Part shown: positions 1 through 6,145 of the stretch, piece after piece
Layout: each line of letters opens with the position of its first letter
How positions within the stretch are numbered: position 1 is the first letter of the stretch
Source: CAYLZO01 sp964387775
Lineage (GTDB): Bacteria > Chloroflexota > Anaerolineae > JAAYZQ01
Direction: 5' to 3'
DNA length: 8,356 nt
NCBI GenBank assembly: GCA_964387775.1
Contig: CAYLZO010000229.1
Location: forward strand, 1 to 8,356
Notes under the pieces: model-generated
The model's database searches: none
What the model was told of the DNA's origin: nothing
Seen by the model: only the letters and a program-made list of their open reading frames with translations
Made by a program: the position numbers and the translations under genes

Positions 1-2805
1 TCGGGGTCCAGGCCGGGCTGGAAGTCAAAGCGCTCGTCCAGGCCGCGCACGATGCGGATGCAGCGCCCGTAGGCGTTGAGCAGGTCCGCCCAGTCGTCGC
101 GCCGGACCCAGGCCGAAAGCTGGACGACGGCCCGGTAGGCGCTGTAGGGATCGTCGCCCCGTTCGGCCAGGACGGCGTCCACGACGTCGTGGCGGAAACC
201 ACGCTCCCGCCCCGATAAGCGGGACTCCGCTTCGCTCCGGAGCCAGCCGTGCAGCCGCCCGGCGATGAATTCGGCCACGTCGTCCAGGCTCTTGTCCGGG
301 ACGTCTACCGGCATCAGCGCCGCAGCAGCGGCCAGCAGCGGGCGCAGCGCGAGCGGGACCTGGTGGTGGNNNNNNNNNNTGGACGACGCCCAGGGCGCCC
401 CGCCGCAGCCCGTAGGGATCGGCCGAGCCGGTGGGCGCCAGGCCCACGGCAAAGAGGCCCACCAGGCTGTCCAGCCGGTCGGCCAGGCCCAGGGCCAGCC
501 CGATCTGGGTCTCGGGGGGGGCGTCGTCGGCCGAGCGCGGCAAATAGTGCTCGAATATCGCCCCGGCCACGGCCTCGGCCTCGCCCGAGAGGCGGGCGTA
601 GTGGCGGCCCATCAGCCCCTGGAGGCTAGTCAGCTCGACGACGAGCTGGGTCGCCAGGTCGGCCTTGCACAGGTGGGCGGCGCGCACGGCCGCGTCCCGC
701 TCGGCCTCGTCCAGGCCCAGCGCTTCCACCACAGCCGGCACGAGCTGTTCGAGGCGCTTGCTCTTGTCGAGCATCGAGCCGAGCTGGTCCTGGAAGGTCA
801 GGGTGTCGAGGCGGGGCAAAAAGTCTGCCAACGGCTTGCTGGTGTCCTGCTCGTAGAAAAACTTGGCGTCGGCGAAACGGGCGCGGAGCACGTCCTCGTT
901 CCCCTCGCGCACGACGTCGAGGTGGAGGTCGTCGCCGTTGCGGATGGTGACAAAGAAAGGTTGTAGGTTGTAGGTTGTAGGTTGTAGTATGGGGAAGTAG
1001 CGCTGGTGCTCTTTCATGACGGTGATGAGGACGTCGCGGGGCAGGTCGAGATACTCGGCCTCGAACTCGCCCAGCAGGGCGGTCGGATGCTCGACGAGGT
1101 GGGTGACCTCGTCCAGCAGCGCCGGGTCGGGCGGAATGCGCCCGCCGACGGAGGCGGCCAGGGCTTCGGCCTGGGTGCGGACCTGCTCGCGGCGCTCGGC
1201 CACGTCGACGACGACGTCGTTGGCCGCCATCGTCGCCAGGTAGTCGTCGGCGGCGTCGAGGACGAGGACCGGCGAGCCGTGGGGCCGCAAGCCACGGGTC
1301 GAGCGGCCACTGACGACCCCGGCGTACTCGAAGGGGATGATCTGGTCGTCCAGCAGGGCGACGAGCCAGCGCAGGGGGCGCGAGAAGGTGACGTTGGTCC
1401 AGTTCCAGCGCATGGCCTTGGGAAAGTGGAGGCCGGCGATGAGGTCGGGCAGCCGCTCGGCCAGCACCTCGGCGGCGGGCCGGCCCGCCTCGGTCACGGT
1501 GGCGACGACGTAGGATTTGTCGCCCTCGGTGACGGTGCGCAGCGACTCGACGGGCACCCCCTGCTTGCGGGCGAACCCCTCGGCGGCGCGGGTCGGGTTG
1601 CCGCCGGCGTCAAAGGCGACGCGGGCCGGCGGGCCTTGGACCTCCGAGGTCCGGTCGGGCTGCCGGGGTGCGAGTTCGTAGACCAGCATGGCCTGGCGGC
1701 GGGGCGTGCCGACGATGCAGATCGATTCGTAGCTCAGCCGCGCCTCGTCCAGCAGGGCCGGGGCGGCGGCTTCCAGTTGCTCCAGGGCCAGGTCGAGGTC
1801 GCTGGCGGGCAGCTCTTCCGTACCAATTTCCAGGAGGAAGGTCTGGGAATCGGGGAATCGGGAATCAGGGATCGGGGAATCGGGGAGCAGGGAACCGGCT
1901 CCCTGCTGACGGCTGATGGCTGACGGCTGTTTGAGGAAGGGATAGCCCATCTCCTCGCGCTGCTGGACGTAGAGCTTGGCGATTTGCCTGCTCAGGTCGC
2001 GCATGCGGGCAAAGTAGTGGGCCCGTTCGGTGACGCCGATGGCACCCCGGGCGTCGAGGACGTTGAAGGTGTGCGAGCAGCGCAGCACGTAATCGTAGGC
2101 GGGGATGACCAGGCTGCGGGCCATGCACGACTTGGCCTCGGCTTCGTAGAGGTTGTAGAGCTGGGTCATGCGCGCCACGTCGGCCAGTTCAAAGTTGTAG
2201 ACGCAGTGCTCGATCTCGGGCCGCTTGTAGATGTCGCCGTAGGTGTGGGTGCTGTCCCAGTCGATGTCCCACACGGCGCGCTTTTTCTGGAGGTACATGA
2301 CGATGCGCTCCAGGCCGTAGGTCAGTTCCACGGCGACGGGGTCCAGGTTCAGGCCGCCGGCCTGCTGAAAATACGTGTACTGGCTGATCTCCTGGCCGTC
2401 GAGCCATACCTCCCAGCCCAGGCCCCAGGCGCCCAGGGCCGGGCTCTCCCAGTTGTCCTCGACAAAGCGCACGTCGTGCTCGCGCATGCTGATGCCCACG
2501 GCCTCCAGGCTGCCCAGGTAAAGCTCCTGGGGGTTGCCGGGGTCGGGCTTGAGGATGACCTGGTACTGGGTGTGCATCTGCATGCGGTTGGGGTTCTCGG
2601 CGTAGCGGCCGTCGGCGGCGCGGTAGGAGGGCTCGACGTAGCCCACGTTCCACGGCTCGGGGCCGAGGACGCGCAGGGTGGTGGCCGGGTTGGCGGTGCC
2701 GGCGCCCAGCTTTTCGCTGTAGGGCTGCCAGATGAGGCAGCCATAGTCGGCCCAGTAACGGTCCAGGCGCATGACGACGTCTTGGAAGGTCAGTGGTTGG
2801 GTCAT
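1..2805 (-). CDS. glyQS: Glycyl-tRNA synthetase, fused alpha and beta subunits (partial, interrupted by an assembly gap)
   Basis: Charges tRNA-Gly with glycine in the cytoplasm. The bacterial enzyme is usually an alpha2beta2 tetramer; here both subunits are one chain. Residues 1 to about 292 are GlyQ-like (class II catalytic part, with WQPYSEKLGAGTANPATTLR at 26-45 and EPWNVGYVEPSYR at 50-62). Residues 293-321 are a repeat-encoded linker. GlyS starts near 322 (TFLLEIGTEELPASD), with an HD-like region at 711-736 (HLCKADLATQ, LQGLMGRHYA). After the gap the DALR-type anticodon-binding part continues in another frame, codons starting at 368 (VVDAVLAERGDDPYSAYRAV). The coding sequence is therefore 2805-380 joined to 369-1, and the apparent shift comes from the N run. 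The C-terminus lies beyond the left edge. The ATG at 2805 has AGGAGG five bases upstream and sits 12 bases after the preceding stop, so translational coupling is likely. The assignment is essentially certain. Confidence 0.96.
206..243. repeat. REP-like pair of short hairpins inside glyQS
   Basis: Two adjacent inverted repeats lie inside the coding sequence. CCCGC (206-210) pairs with GCGGG (219-223). CTCCG (225-229) pairs with CGGAG (238-242), which overlaps the 10-base palindrome GCTCCGGAGC (234-243). The coding strand reads this as RSEAESRLSGRER, between LHGWL and GFRHDVVDAV. From memory of the family these flanks normally lie almost next to each other, so about ten residues appear to be extra. 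A REP-like mobile repeat inserted in frame is an inference. Confidence 0.45.
370..379. other. Assembly gap (10 N) inside glyQS
   Basis: Ten N interrupt the beta-subunit part of glyQS. The frame before the gap ends ...DPYGLRRGALGVV plus a partial CAN codon. The recognisable GlyS sequence after the gap (HHQVPLALRPLL...) is in a frame offset by one base. For the reading frame to stay open the true missing length must be a multiple of three. By comparison with the usual family spacing I infer a small loss, about 9-12 bases. The ten N are therefore probably a placeholder rather than a measured length. Confidence 0.95.
960..987. repeat. Perfect heptanucleotide tandem repeat (GTTGTAG x4) inside glyQS
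   Basis: Four exact copies of GTTGTAG stand head to tail (CTACAAC on the coding strand). They encode residues 606-616 of the synthetase, ILQPTTYNLQP, between the conserved MKEHQRYFP and FFVTIRNGDD. Because 7 and 3 share no factor, successive copies are read in different frames, which gives the varied peptide. The unit resembles the short tandemly repeated heptanucleotides known from intergenic DNA of cyanobacteria and similar repeats elsewhere. The position corresponds to a loop where the family is variable. Confidence 0.9.
1845..1929. repeat. Composite 7-8 nt degenerate tandem repeats encoding the GlyQ-GlyS linker
   Basis: Two arrays lie side by side. At 1845-1893 a GGGAATCG-type unit is repeated about six times with changes. 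At 1905-1929 a GCTGAYG heptamer is repeated three and a half times. Between and partly overlapping them is a hairpin with an 8-bp stem, AGCAGGGA (1886-1893) with TCCCTGCT (1900-1907), and a six-base loop. The coding strand gives residues 293-321, including PDSPIPDSRFPDS. This is exactly the junction between the alpha-subunit and beta-subunit parts. Confidence 0.85.
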
Positions 2806-2816
2806 GGGTTCCTCCT
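2806..2816 (-). promoter_or_regulatory. Strong ribosome binding site of glyQS
   Basis: On the minus strand AGGAGG (2816-2811) is followed by the spacer AACCC and the ATG at 2805. The stop TGA of the upstream protease gene (2820-2818) lies directly before it. Ribosomes ending on the protease can therefore reinitiate on glyQS. Confidence 0.85.
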
Positions 2817-2817
2817 A

Positions 2818-3258
2818 TCAGATTTCCAAATAGGCTTCATGGTCGGGTATCGAGAAATGGACGTCAGCTTGGTCGAGCAGCCCGCCAAAACCCAGGAGCA
2901 ACGGAACACCCTGGATGGGCGCAAGGTGTGCGCGGATAGTGAGTACGTCGGATACACGCGCAGAGTCATCCTGGAGCACGCAGCTTACCACGCTGTCTGT
3001 CACTTTCAGGCTGCAATCTGGATGCGGAATGATGCCTTGGATTACATCATCGCGTAGTTTCAGATGGCGAACTCTCTGCCAGACGTCACGTGGTATCAGT
3101 GACAAAGGAGCCCCAGTGTCAACAATTGCCAACTCGGGCGGCGCGAATGTACCCTCCCAGGTCAAGAACGAGACCCAAAGCAGCAATCGGATTCTGGGTA
3201 GCAAGGGGTCATCAGGATCGGGCCGTTCAAGAATGCGCAAAGCCAGACGGGTAGACAT
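2818..3258 (-). CDS. Retropepsin-like aspartyl protease family protein
   Basis: A small protein of 146 residues resembling bacterial retropepsin-like aspartic proteases. The catalytic-type motif IVDTGAPLSLIP (residues 45-56) carries the DTG triad, preceded by hydrophobic strands. The C-terminal PLLLGFGGLLDQADVHFSI (119-137) matches the hydrophobic-Gly plus 'GxLDxxDVxF' ending common in this family. One DTG motif per chain implies a dimeric active site. No signal peptide or clear membrane segment is visible, so it is probably cytoplasmic. I chose the ATG at 3258 because GGAGAG lies eight bases upstream. An in-frame start at 3306 would add 16 residues but deepen the overlap with the previous gene. 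The gene overlaps the DUF5678-like gene by 32 bases and ends 12 bases before glyQS, so the three are probably co-transcribed. Substrate and role are unknown. Confidence 0.8.
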   Translation of the reverse strand: MSTRLALRILERPDPDDPLLPRIRLLLWVSFLTWEGTFAPPELAIVDTGAPLSLIPRDVWQRVRHLKLRDDVIQGIIPHPDCSLKVTDSVVSCVLQDDSARVSDVLTIRAHLAPIQGVPLLLGFGGLLDQADVHFSIPDHEAYLEI

Positions 3259-3541
3259 ACGTTTTGCTCTCCATGCGAACGACGACGAATGGTTCCTCGG
3301 TATCAACCTTAGCTCTGGCTTGCTCCCGCGCCTCCTGGCGACTGTTTCCTACGCCGACTACCTCTTTTTGATAAACTGCCACCCATTGTTCGGGATAGGC
3401 CCGGGTCAACTTGGCGATGTGATCGAATAGCCAGTGCTCATCCTCCCAGAATCGGGCCGGCAGCGGCTCGATCTCGGTGCCCATCTCCCGCACCTCTCTG
3501 CTAAAGTCGCGGATCGCCTTGGAATAAACTCGGTCAGACAC
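3227..3541 (-). CDS. Small DUF5678-like protein of unknown function
   Basis: 104 residues, starting at GTG with AGGAGG six bases upstream (3553-3548), which settles the start. Residues 1-48 are mostly helical and charged. The segment at about 50-98 (YPEQWVAVYQKEVVGVGNSR, then QEAREQARAK, then EPFVVVRMESKTYVY) has the strand-helix-strand pattern of DUF5678: 'W-V-A-v' plus 'evv-g-g', a helix of Ala/Glu/Arg residues, and a final hydrophobic strand. There is no signal peptide or membrane segment. Its end overlaps the start of the retropepsin-like gene by 32 bases. Such small proteins are, from general knowledge, sometimes encoded beside small aspartyl proteases, which suggests a partner or substrate. 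That link is inference. The family match is by pattern only. Confidence 0.72.
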   Translation of the reverse strand: MSDRVYSKAIRDFSREVREMGTEIEPLPARFWEDEHWLFDHIAKLTRAYPEQWVAVYQKEVVGVGNSRQEAREQARAKVDTEEPFVVVRMESKTYVYPSGFAHS

Positions 3542-3635
3542 GGTCTCCCTCCTGATATTCTCACGCCTCGTTGCTCTGAATTCTTGCCAGGTTTTCAGCC
3601 TGGCGGGCTAGGTTCAGCTTCACTCCAAAAGCTTG

Positions 3636-4412
3636 CTAGTTCTCAAGGGTCATCTGCCGCCGCAAGCGGTGCATAAAGTCCACCGATTTGAGCCTGCGCT
3701 CCACGTGGTAGGTGATGTAGTGATTCATCACCCGCTCGATCTCGACGTGGGTGGCCGGGCTGAGCCGCAGCAGGCGGCAGGTCTCCCAGTCGCGGGTCTG
3801 CAGGAAGCGCAGCACCTTTTGGGCGTTGACCGAGAGTTCGACGGTGCCCACCCGGTCGTAGCCGCACTTGCGGCAATAGACGCTGCCCTCGGCGGCGTGG
3901 AAATAGTTGATCTCCTCTGTTAACGTTTCCTTGCAGTTCAGACATACGAAAAGCTGCGGCTGGTAGCCGGCCAGGCCCAGCAGGTGGAGCTCGTAGTAGC
4001 GGGCCACCAAGGCCAGGTCCTCGGTGTTGCCCAGCCAGCCAAAGGCGTCGCGCAGCAGGTCAAAAATGGGCCGGTTCTCGTCCCGCTCGGCCGTAAAGGC
4101 GTCGGCCAGCTCGGCGACGTAGTAGGCGTAGGTCGTCCGCAGCAGGTCCTCGCGGAGCGGCCGGTAGGGCTCCAGGGTCTCGGCCTGGGTCAGAATATCC
4201 AGCTCGCGGCCCACGGCCACGAGGAATTGTCCCCGGCTGAACAGCTCGACGTGGCCGCTCTTGCGGCTGGTCATTTTGCGCGCGCCTTTGGCGATGACCC
4301 GGAGCTTGCCGCGATAGGGCGTGAACAGGGTCAAGAGGCGGTCCGCCTCGCCAAAGTCGGTCCGCCGCAAGATGATGCCCTCGGTTCGATAGACCCGCTC
4401 GCGGTGTGACAC
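3636..4412 (-). CDS. recO: DNA repair protein RecO
   Basis: RecO acts with RecR and RecF to load RecA on SSB-coated single-stranded DNA and to anneal strands in gap repair. The 258-residue length is normal. The N-terminal OB-fold is clear (RTEGIILRRTDFGEADRLLT at 9-28, then YRGKLRVIAKGARK at 33-46). A helical middle follows (91-150), with a zinc-finger-like CLNC (157-160) and CRKC (180-183), so all four cysteines are present. The C-terminal helical part contains the usual HVERRLKSVDFM. The start is GTG at 4412, seven bases after GGAG; the ATG just before that site reads into a stop at once. A consensus promoter lies about 80-105 bases upstream and a small hairpin sits just before the ribosome binding site. 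The following gene starts 94 bases downstream. Confidence 0.97.
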   Translation of the reverse strand: MSHRERVYRTEGIILRRTDFGEADRLLTLFTPYRGKLRVIAKGARKMTSRKSGHVELFSRGQFLVAVGRELDILTQAETLEPYRPLREDLLRTTYAYYVAELADAFTAERDENRPIFDLLRDAFGWLGNTEDLALVARYYELHLLGLAGYQPQLFVCLNCKETLTEEINYFHAAEGSVYCRKCGYDRVGTVELSVNAQKVLRFLQTRDWETCRLLRLSPATHVEIERVMNHYITYHVERRLKSVDFMHRLRRQMTLEN

Positions 4413-4430
4413 GCTGCTACTCCTTCATCG

Positions 4431-4445
4431 CCGCCCAATGGGCGG
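4431..4445 (-). promoter_or_regulatory. Leader hairpin next to the recO ribosome binding site
   Basis: A perfect 6-bp stem, CCGCCC (4431-4436) with GGGCGG (4440-4445), and a three-base loop. It ends about eight bases before AAGGAG of recO. It lies in the predicted recO leader and could modulate ribosome access. A regulatory role is inference. Confidence 0.35.
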
Positions 4446-4488
4446 GGTCCAGGGGACTTATATGTCCACCTTGACCACGGCCCGCCCG

Positions 4489-4517
4489 ATTATACCATCC
4501 CTTCTTCGTAGGGACAA
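4489..4517 (-). promoter_or_regulatory. Sigma70-type promoter of recO
   Basis: On the minus strand TTGTCC (4517-4512) and TATAAT (4494-4489) are separated by 17 bases. The -10 box is full consensus and carries an extended TGG just upstream. Transcription would start near 4482, giving a leader of about 70 bases before the GTG. The -35 box lies in the tail of the terminator of the polysaccharide cluster. Confidence 0.75.
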
Positions 4518-4551
4518 ACGAAAAGGTCCGCCCCTTGGAAGCGACGGACCT
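4511..4551 (-). terminator. Intrinsic terminator after the polysaccharide cluster
   Basis: Minus-strand stem AGGTCCGTC (4551-4543) with GGCGGACCT (4532-4524), nine pairs including one U-G, and a ten-base loop. It is followed by the T-rich tail TTTCGTTTGT. It begins 26 bases after the kinase stop codon. Confidence 0.68.
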
Positions 4552-4576
4552 CGCCAGGTGTCTTTTTGCCCGTCGC

Positions 4577-5242
4577 TCAGTAGTATCCCTTGAAACCGGC
4601 GCCCATCTGCACGTTGGTGAGCACGGTGCCCACCAGCCGGGCGTTGATCTGTTCCAGGCGCTGCACGGCGGTGCGGGCGTTCTCGCGGCGGGTCTTGCCG
4701 GCGCTGACGACGAGCAGCACGCCATCGACTTTGGTGGCCAGCACCGCCGCGTCGGTCACGGCGACGACCGGCGGCGTGTCGAAAAAGACCTGGTCGGCCC
4801 ACTCGGCCAGGGCCGAGATGACCTGCGTCATCCGCTGCGAGCCCAACAGGTCGGCCGGGTTGGGCGGCAGGGGGCCGCTGGTTAGCACAGACAGGCCCTC
4901 GACGTTGGTCTCCTGCAAGGGCGGTGAGGCCAGGGCGGCATCGTCCATCATGATCGTCGTCAGGCCGGCCTCGTTGTCCAGGCCGAATGCCTGGTGGAGC
5001 GTGGGCCGGCGCAGGTCGGCGTCCACCAGGATGACCTTGCGCCCCGCCTGGGCCGAGACCACGGCCAGGTTGGCCAGCGTCGTGGACTTGCCCTCGCCGA
5101 CGCCAGCCGAGGTGACGACCAGCGTCTTGAGCGCCTGGTCCAGGCTGGCAAAGTCGAGGTTGGTTCGCAGGGTGCGGTAGGACTCGCTGATGGGCGAGCG
5201 CGGATCGGCGACGGTGATCAATTCACTTGGATTCTCGTTCAT
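4577..5242 (-). CDS. CpsD/CapB-type bacterial tyrosine kinase (polysaccharide biosynthesis ATPase)
   Basis: Cytoplasmic P-loop ATPase of the BY-kinase family. It works with Wzz-like membrane proteins and phosphorylates itself to control polysaccharide length and export. Numbering from the in-frame GTG at 5248: ESYRTLR (22-28) is the EX2RX2R oligomerisation motif, SAGVGEGKST (47-56) is Walker A, VILVDADLRRP (72-82) is Walker A' and VFFDTPP (154-160) is Walker B. It is a stand-alone cytoplasmic domain, as in the split Gram-positive type, with the activating membrane protein presumably one of the two Wzz-like neighbours. The C-terminus ends FKGYY, two tyrosines instead of the usual longer cluster. 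I prefer the ATG at 5242, since the weak GAGA site is ten bases upstream; the GTG would add two residues. The gene lies about 34 bases after the second wzz-like gene and is followed by a terminator. Confidence 0.93.
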   Translation of the reverse strand: MNENPSELITVADPRSPISESYRTLRTNLDFASLDQALKTLVVTSAGVGEGKSTTLANLAVVSAQAGRKVILVDADLRRPTLHQAFGLDNEAGLTTIMMDDAALASPPLQETNVEGLSVLTSGPLPPNPADLLGSQRMTQVISALAEWADQVFFDTPPVVAVTDAAVLATKVDGVLLVVSAGKTRRENARTAVQRLEQINARLVGTVLTNVQMGAGFKGYY

Positions 5243-5276
5243 GGGCACGATTCTCGCTTTTTGTTGCTGGTTGATT

Positions 5277-6059
5277 TTAAAGCAGGCCGACGATCAGGCT
5301 GCCCAGGCCGGTGCCAATGACCAGGCCCATTAAGAACATGATCAGCAGGCCGGGCTCGATCCAGGCAGGCAGGCCCCATTTGCGCTTCTGGCTCTGCGGG
5401 CCCTCACTGCTGGTGGGGATGGACCCCAAGACGGTGACTTCTATCGCTTTTTTGACGTCGGCCGGGGTGCGCAGGATGTCGGATTGCAGCCATTCCAGGA
5501 AAAAGACGACGACCCCGCCGATGATGGCGCCAAAGACGGCCCCGGCTGCCGTGTTGAACTTCCACTTGGGGGAGGCCAAAGGCACGTGGCGTATGTCGTC
5601 CACCTTTTCGACAAAGATACGGTCGCGTTTGTCCTGCTCCTGGTTCCACTGCCGCCGCTCCTCGACAAATACGTCGGCCAGCGTCTGGGCCATCAACCGG
5701 GCGGTCTCGGGATCGCCGCTCTCGGCCTGGATGGTGAGGCTCAAGTTCGAAGAATCGGCGCTGACGTCCAGGTCGGCCAGAAACTGGTCGGTGGTCATGT
5801 CGAGTTGGGCCCGGCTGATGGCTTCGCCGGTCATGGTGTGGCTTTGGATGTTCAGGGTGTAGTTGCGCAGCAGGTCCTTGACGGCCTGGTTCAAGCCCCA
5901 ATCGGGCCGCGCCGGTTCGACGCTGAGCTGGATGGTGGCCCGGTAGGTCTCGGGCATGATCAGGCTGACGCCCAGCGCCGCCACGGCGGCCACGACGGCC
6001 ACCAGGATGATGATCCACCCGCGCTTGCGGGCGATGTTCCAATACTCACGAAATTCCAT
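5277..6059 (-). CDS. Wzz/FepE-type polysaccharide chain-length determinant, with an extra C-terminal membrane segment
   Basis: Inner-membrane polysaccharide co-polymerase (260 residues), which sets chain length of exported polysaccharide with the neighbouring BY-kinase. The N-terminal MEFREYWNIARKRGW leads into membrane segment 1 (about 14-35). The extracytoplasmic region spans 36-168. A proline-bearing stretch (VPLASPKWKFN) precedes membrane segment 2 (about 170-189). A cytoplasmic tail contains VTVLGSIP (208-215). A third strongly hydrophobic stretch (about 236-260, GLLIMFLMGLVIGTGLGSLI) forms the C-terminus, which the usual two-segment topology lacks. The start is ATG at 6059, since GGAG lies six bases upstream; a GTG at 6071 would precede that site. 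It ends about 34 bases before the kinase. Sequence similarity to the preceding Wzz-like protein suggests old paralogues. Confidence 0.9.
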   Translation of the reverse strand: MEFREYWNIARKRGWIIILVAVVAAVAALGVSLIMPETYRATIQLSVEPARPDWGLNQAVKDLLRNYTLNIQSHTMTGEAISRAQLDMTTDQFLADLDVSADSSNLSLTIQAESGDPETARLMAQTLADVFVEERRQWNQEQDKRDRIFVEKVDDIRHVPLASPKWKFNTAAGAVFGAIIGGVVVFFLEWLQSDILRTPADVKKAIEVTVLGSIPTSSEGPQSQKRKWGLPAWIEPGLLIMFLMGLVIGTGLGSLIVGLL

Positions 6060-6096
6060 ACCTATCTCCACATCCCAGTTTCTTCAGGATTGGGGC

Positions 6097-6125
6097 ATTG
6101 TAACACGAAACGCCCAAATTCCCAA
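6097..6125 (-). promoter_or_regulatory. Possible internal promoter before the second wzz-like gene
   Basis: Minus-strand TTGGGA (6125-6120) and TACAAT (6102-6097) are separated by 17 bases, with a predicted start near 6090. This leaves a short leader before ATG 6059. The -35 box is provided by the tandem repeat in this spacer. It could give the kinase and this Wzz-like protein expression apart from the upstream genes. Confidence 0.5.
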
Positions 6126-6144
6126 ATTCTCCAATTTCCAAAGG
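6113..6144. repeat. Degenerate 8-nt tandem repeat in the wzz-wzz spacer
   Basis: Two exact copies of CCCAAATT (6113-6120 and 6121-6128) are followed by two degraded copies (CTCCAATT, TCCAAAGG). It is AT-rich compared with its surroundings. The type resembles the 7-8 nt repeats found inside glyQS. Confidence 0.65.
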
Positions 6145-6145
6145 A

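Noticed and set aside
25..369. Arginine/proline-rich C-terminus obtained by reading straight through the N run
   Set aside because: This frame is an artefact of the ten-N placeholder. The adjacent frame gives the proper GlyS C-terminal domain.
960..1929. CRISPR array or phage-derived repeats
   Set aside because: The units are 7-8 bases with no unique spacers and lie inside an intact reading frame, so they are simple tandem repeats.
1984..3057. Long plus-strand open frame (357 codons) opposite glyQS
   Set aside because: It is antisense to a certain gene, its product is a low-complexity Gly/Val/Ala/Asp mixture typical of the opposite strand of high-GC genes, and it has no recognisable motif.
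3586..3604. Hairpin GCCAGG/CCTGGC in the recO to DUF5678-like gene spacer as a terminator
   Set aside because: The stem is only six pairs and no T tract follows on the minus strand. I also saw no convincing promoter in this 94-base spacer, so it stays unassigned.
4413..4725. Minus-strand open frame across the kinase end and the terminator region
   Set aside because: It overlaps the kinase in another frame and crosses a terminator and the recO promoter, with no recognisable protein features.
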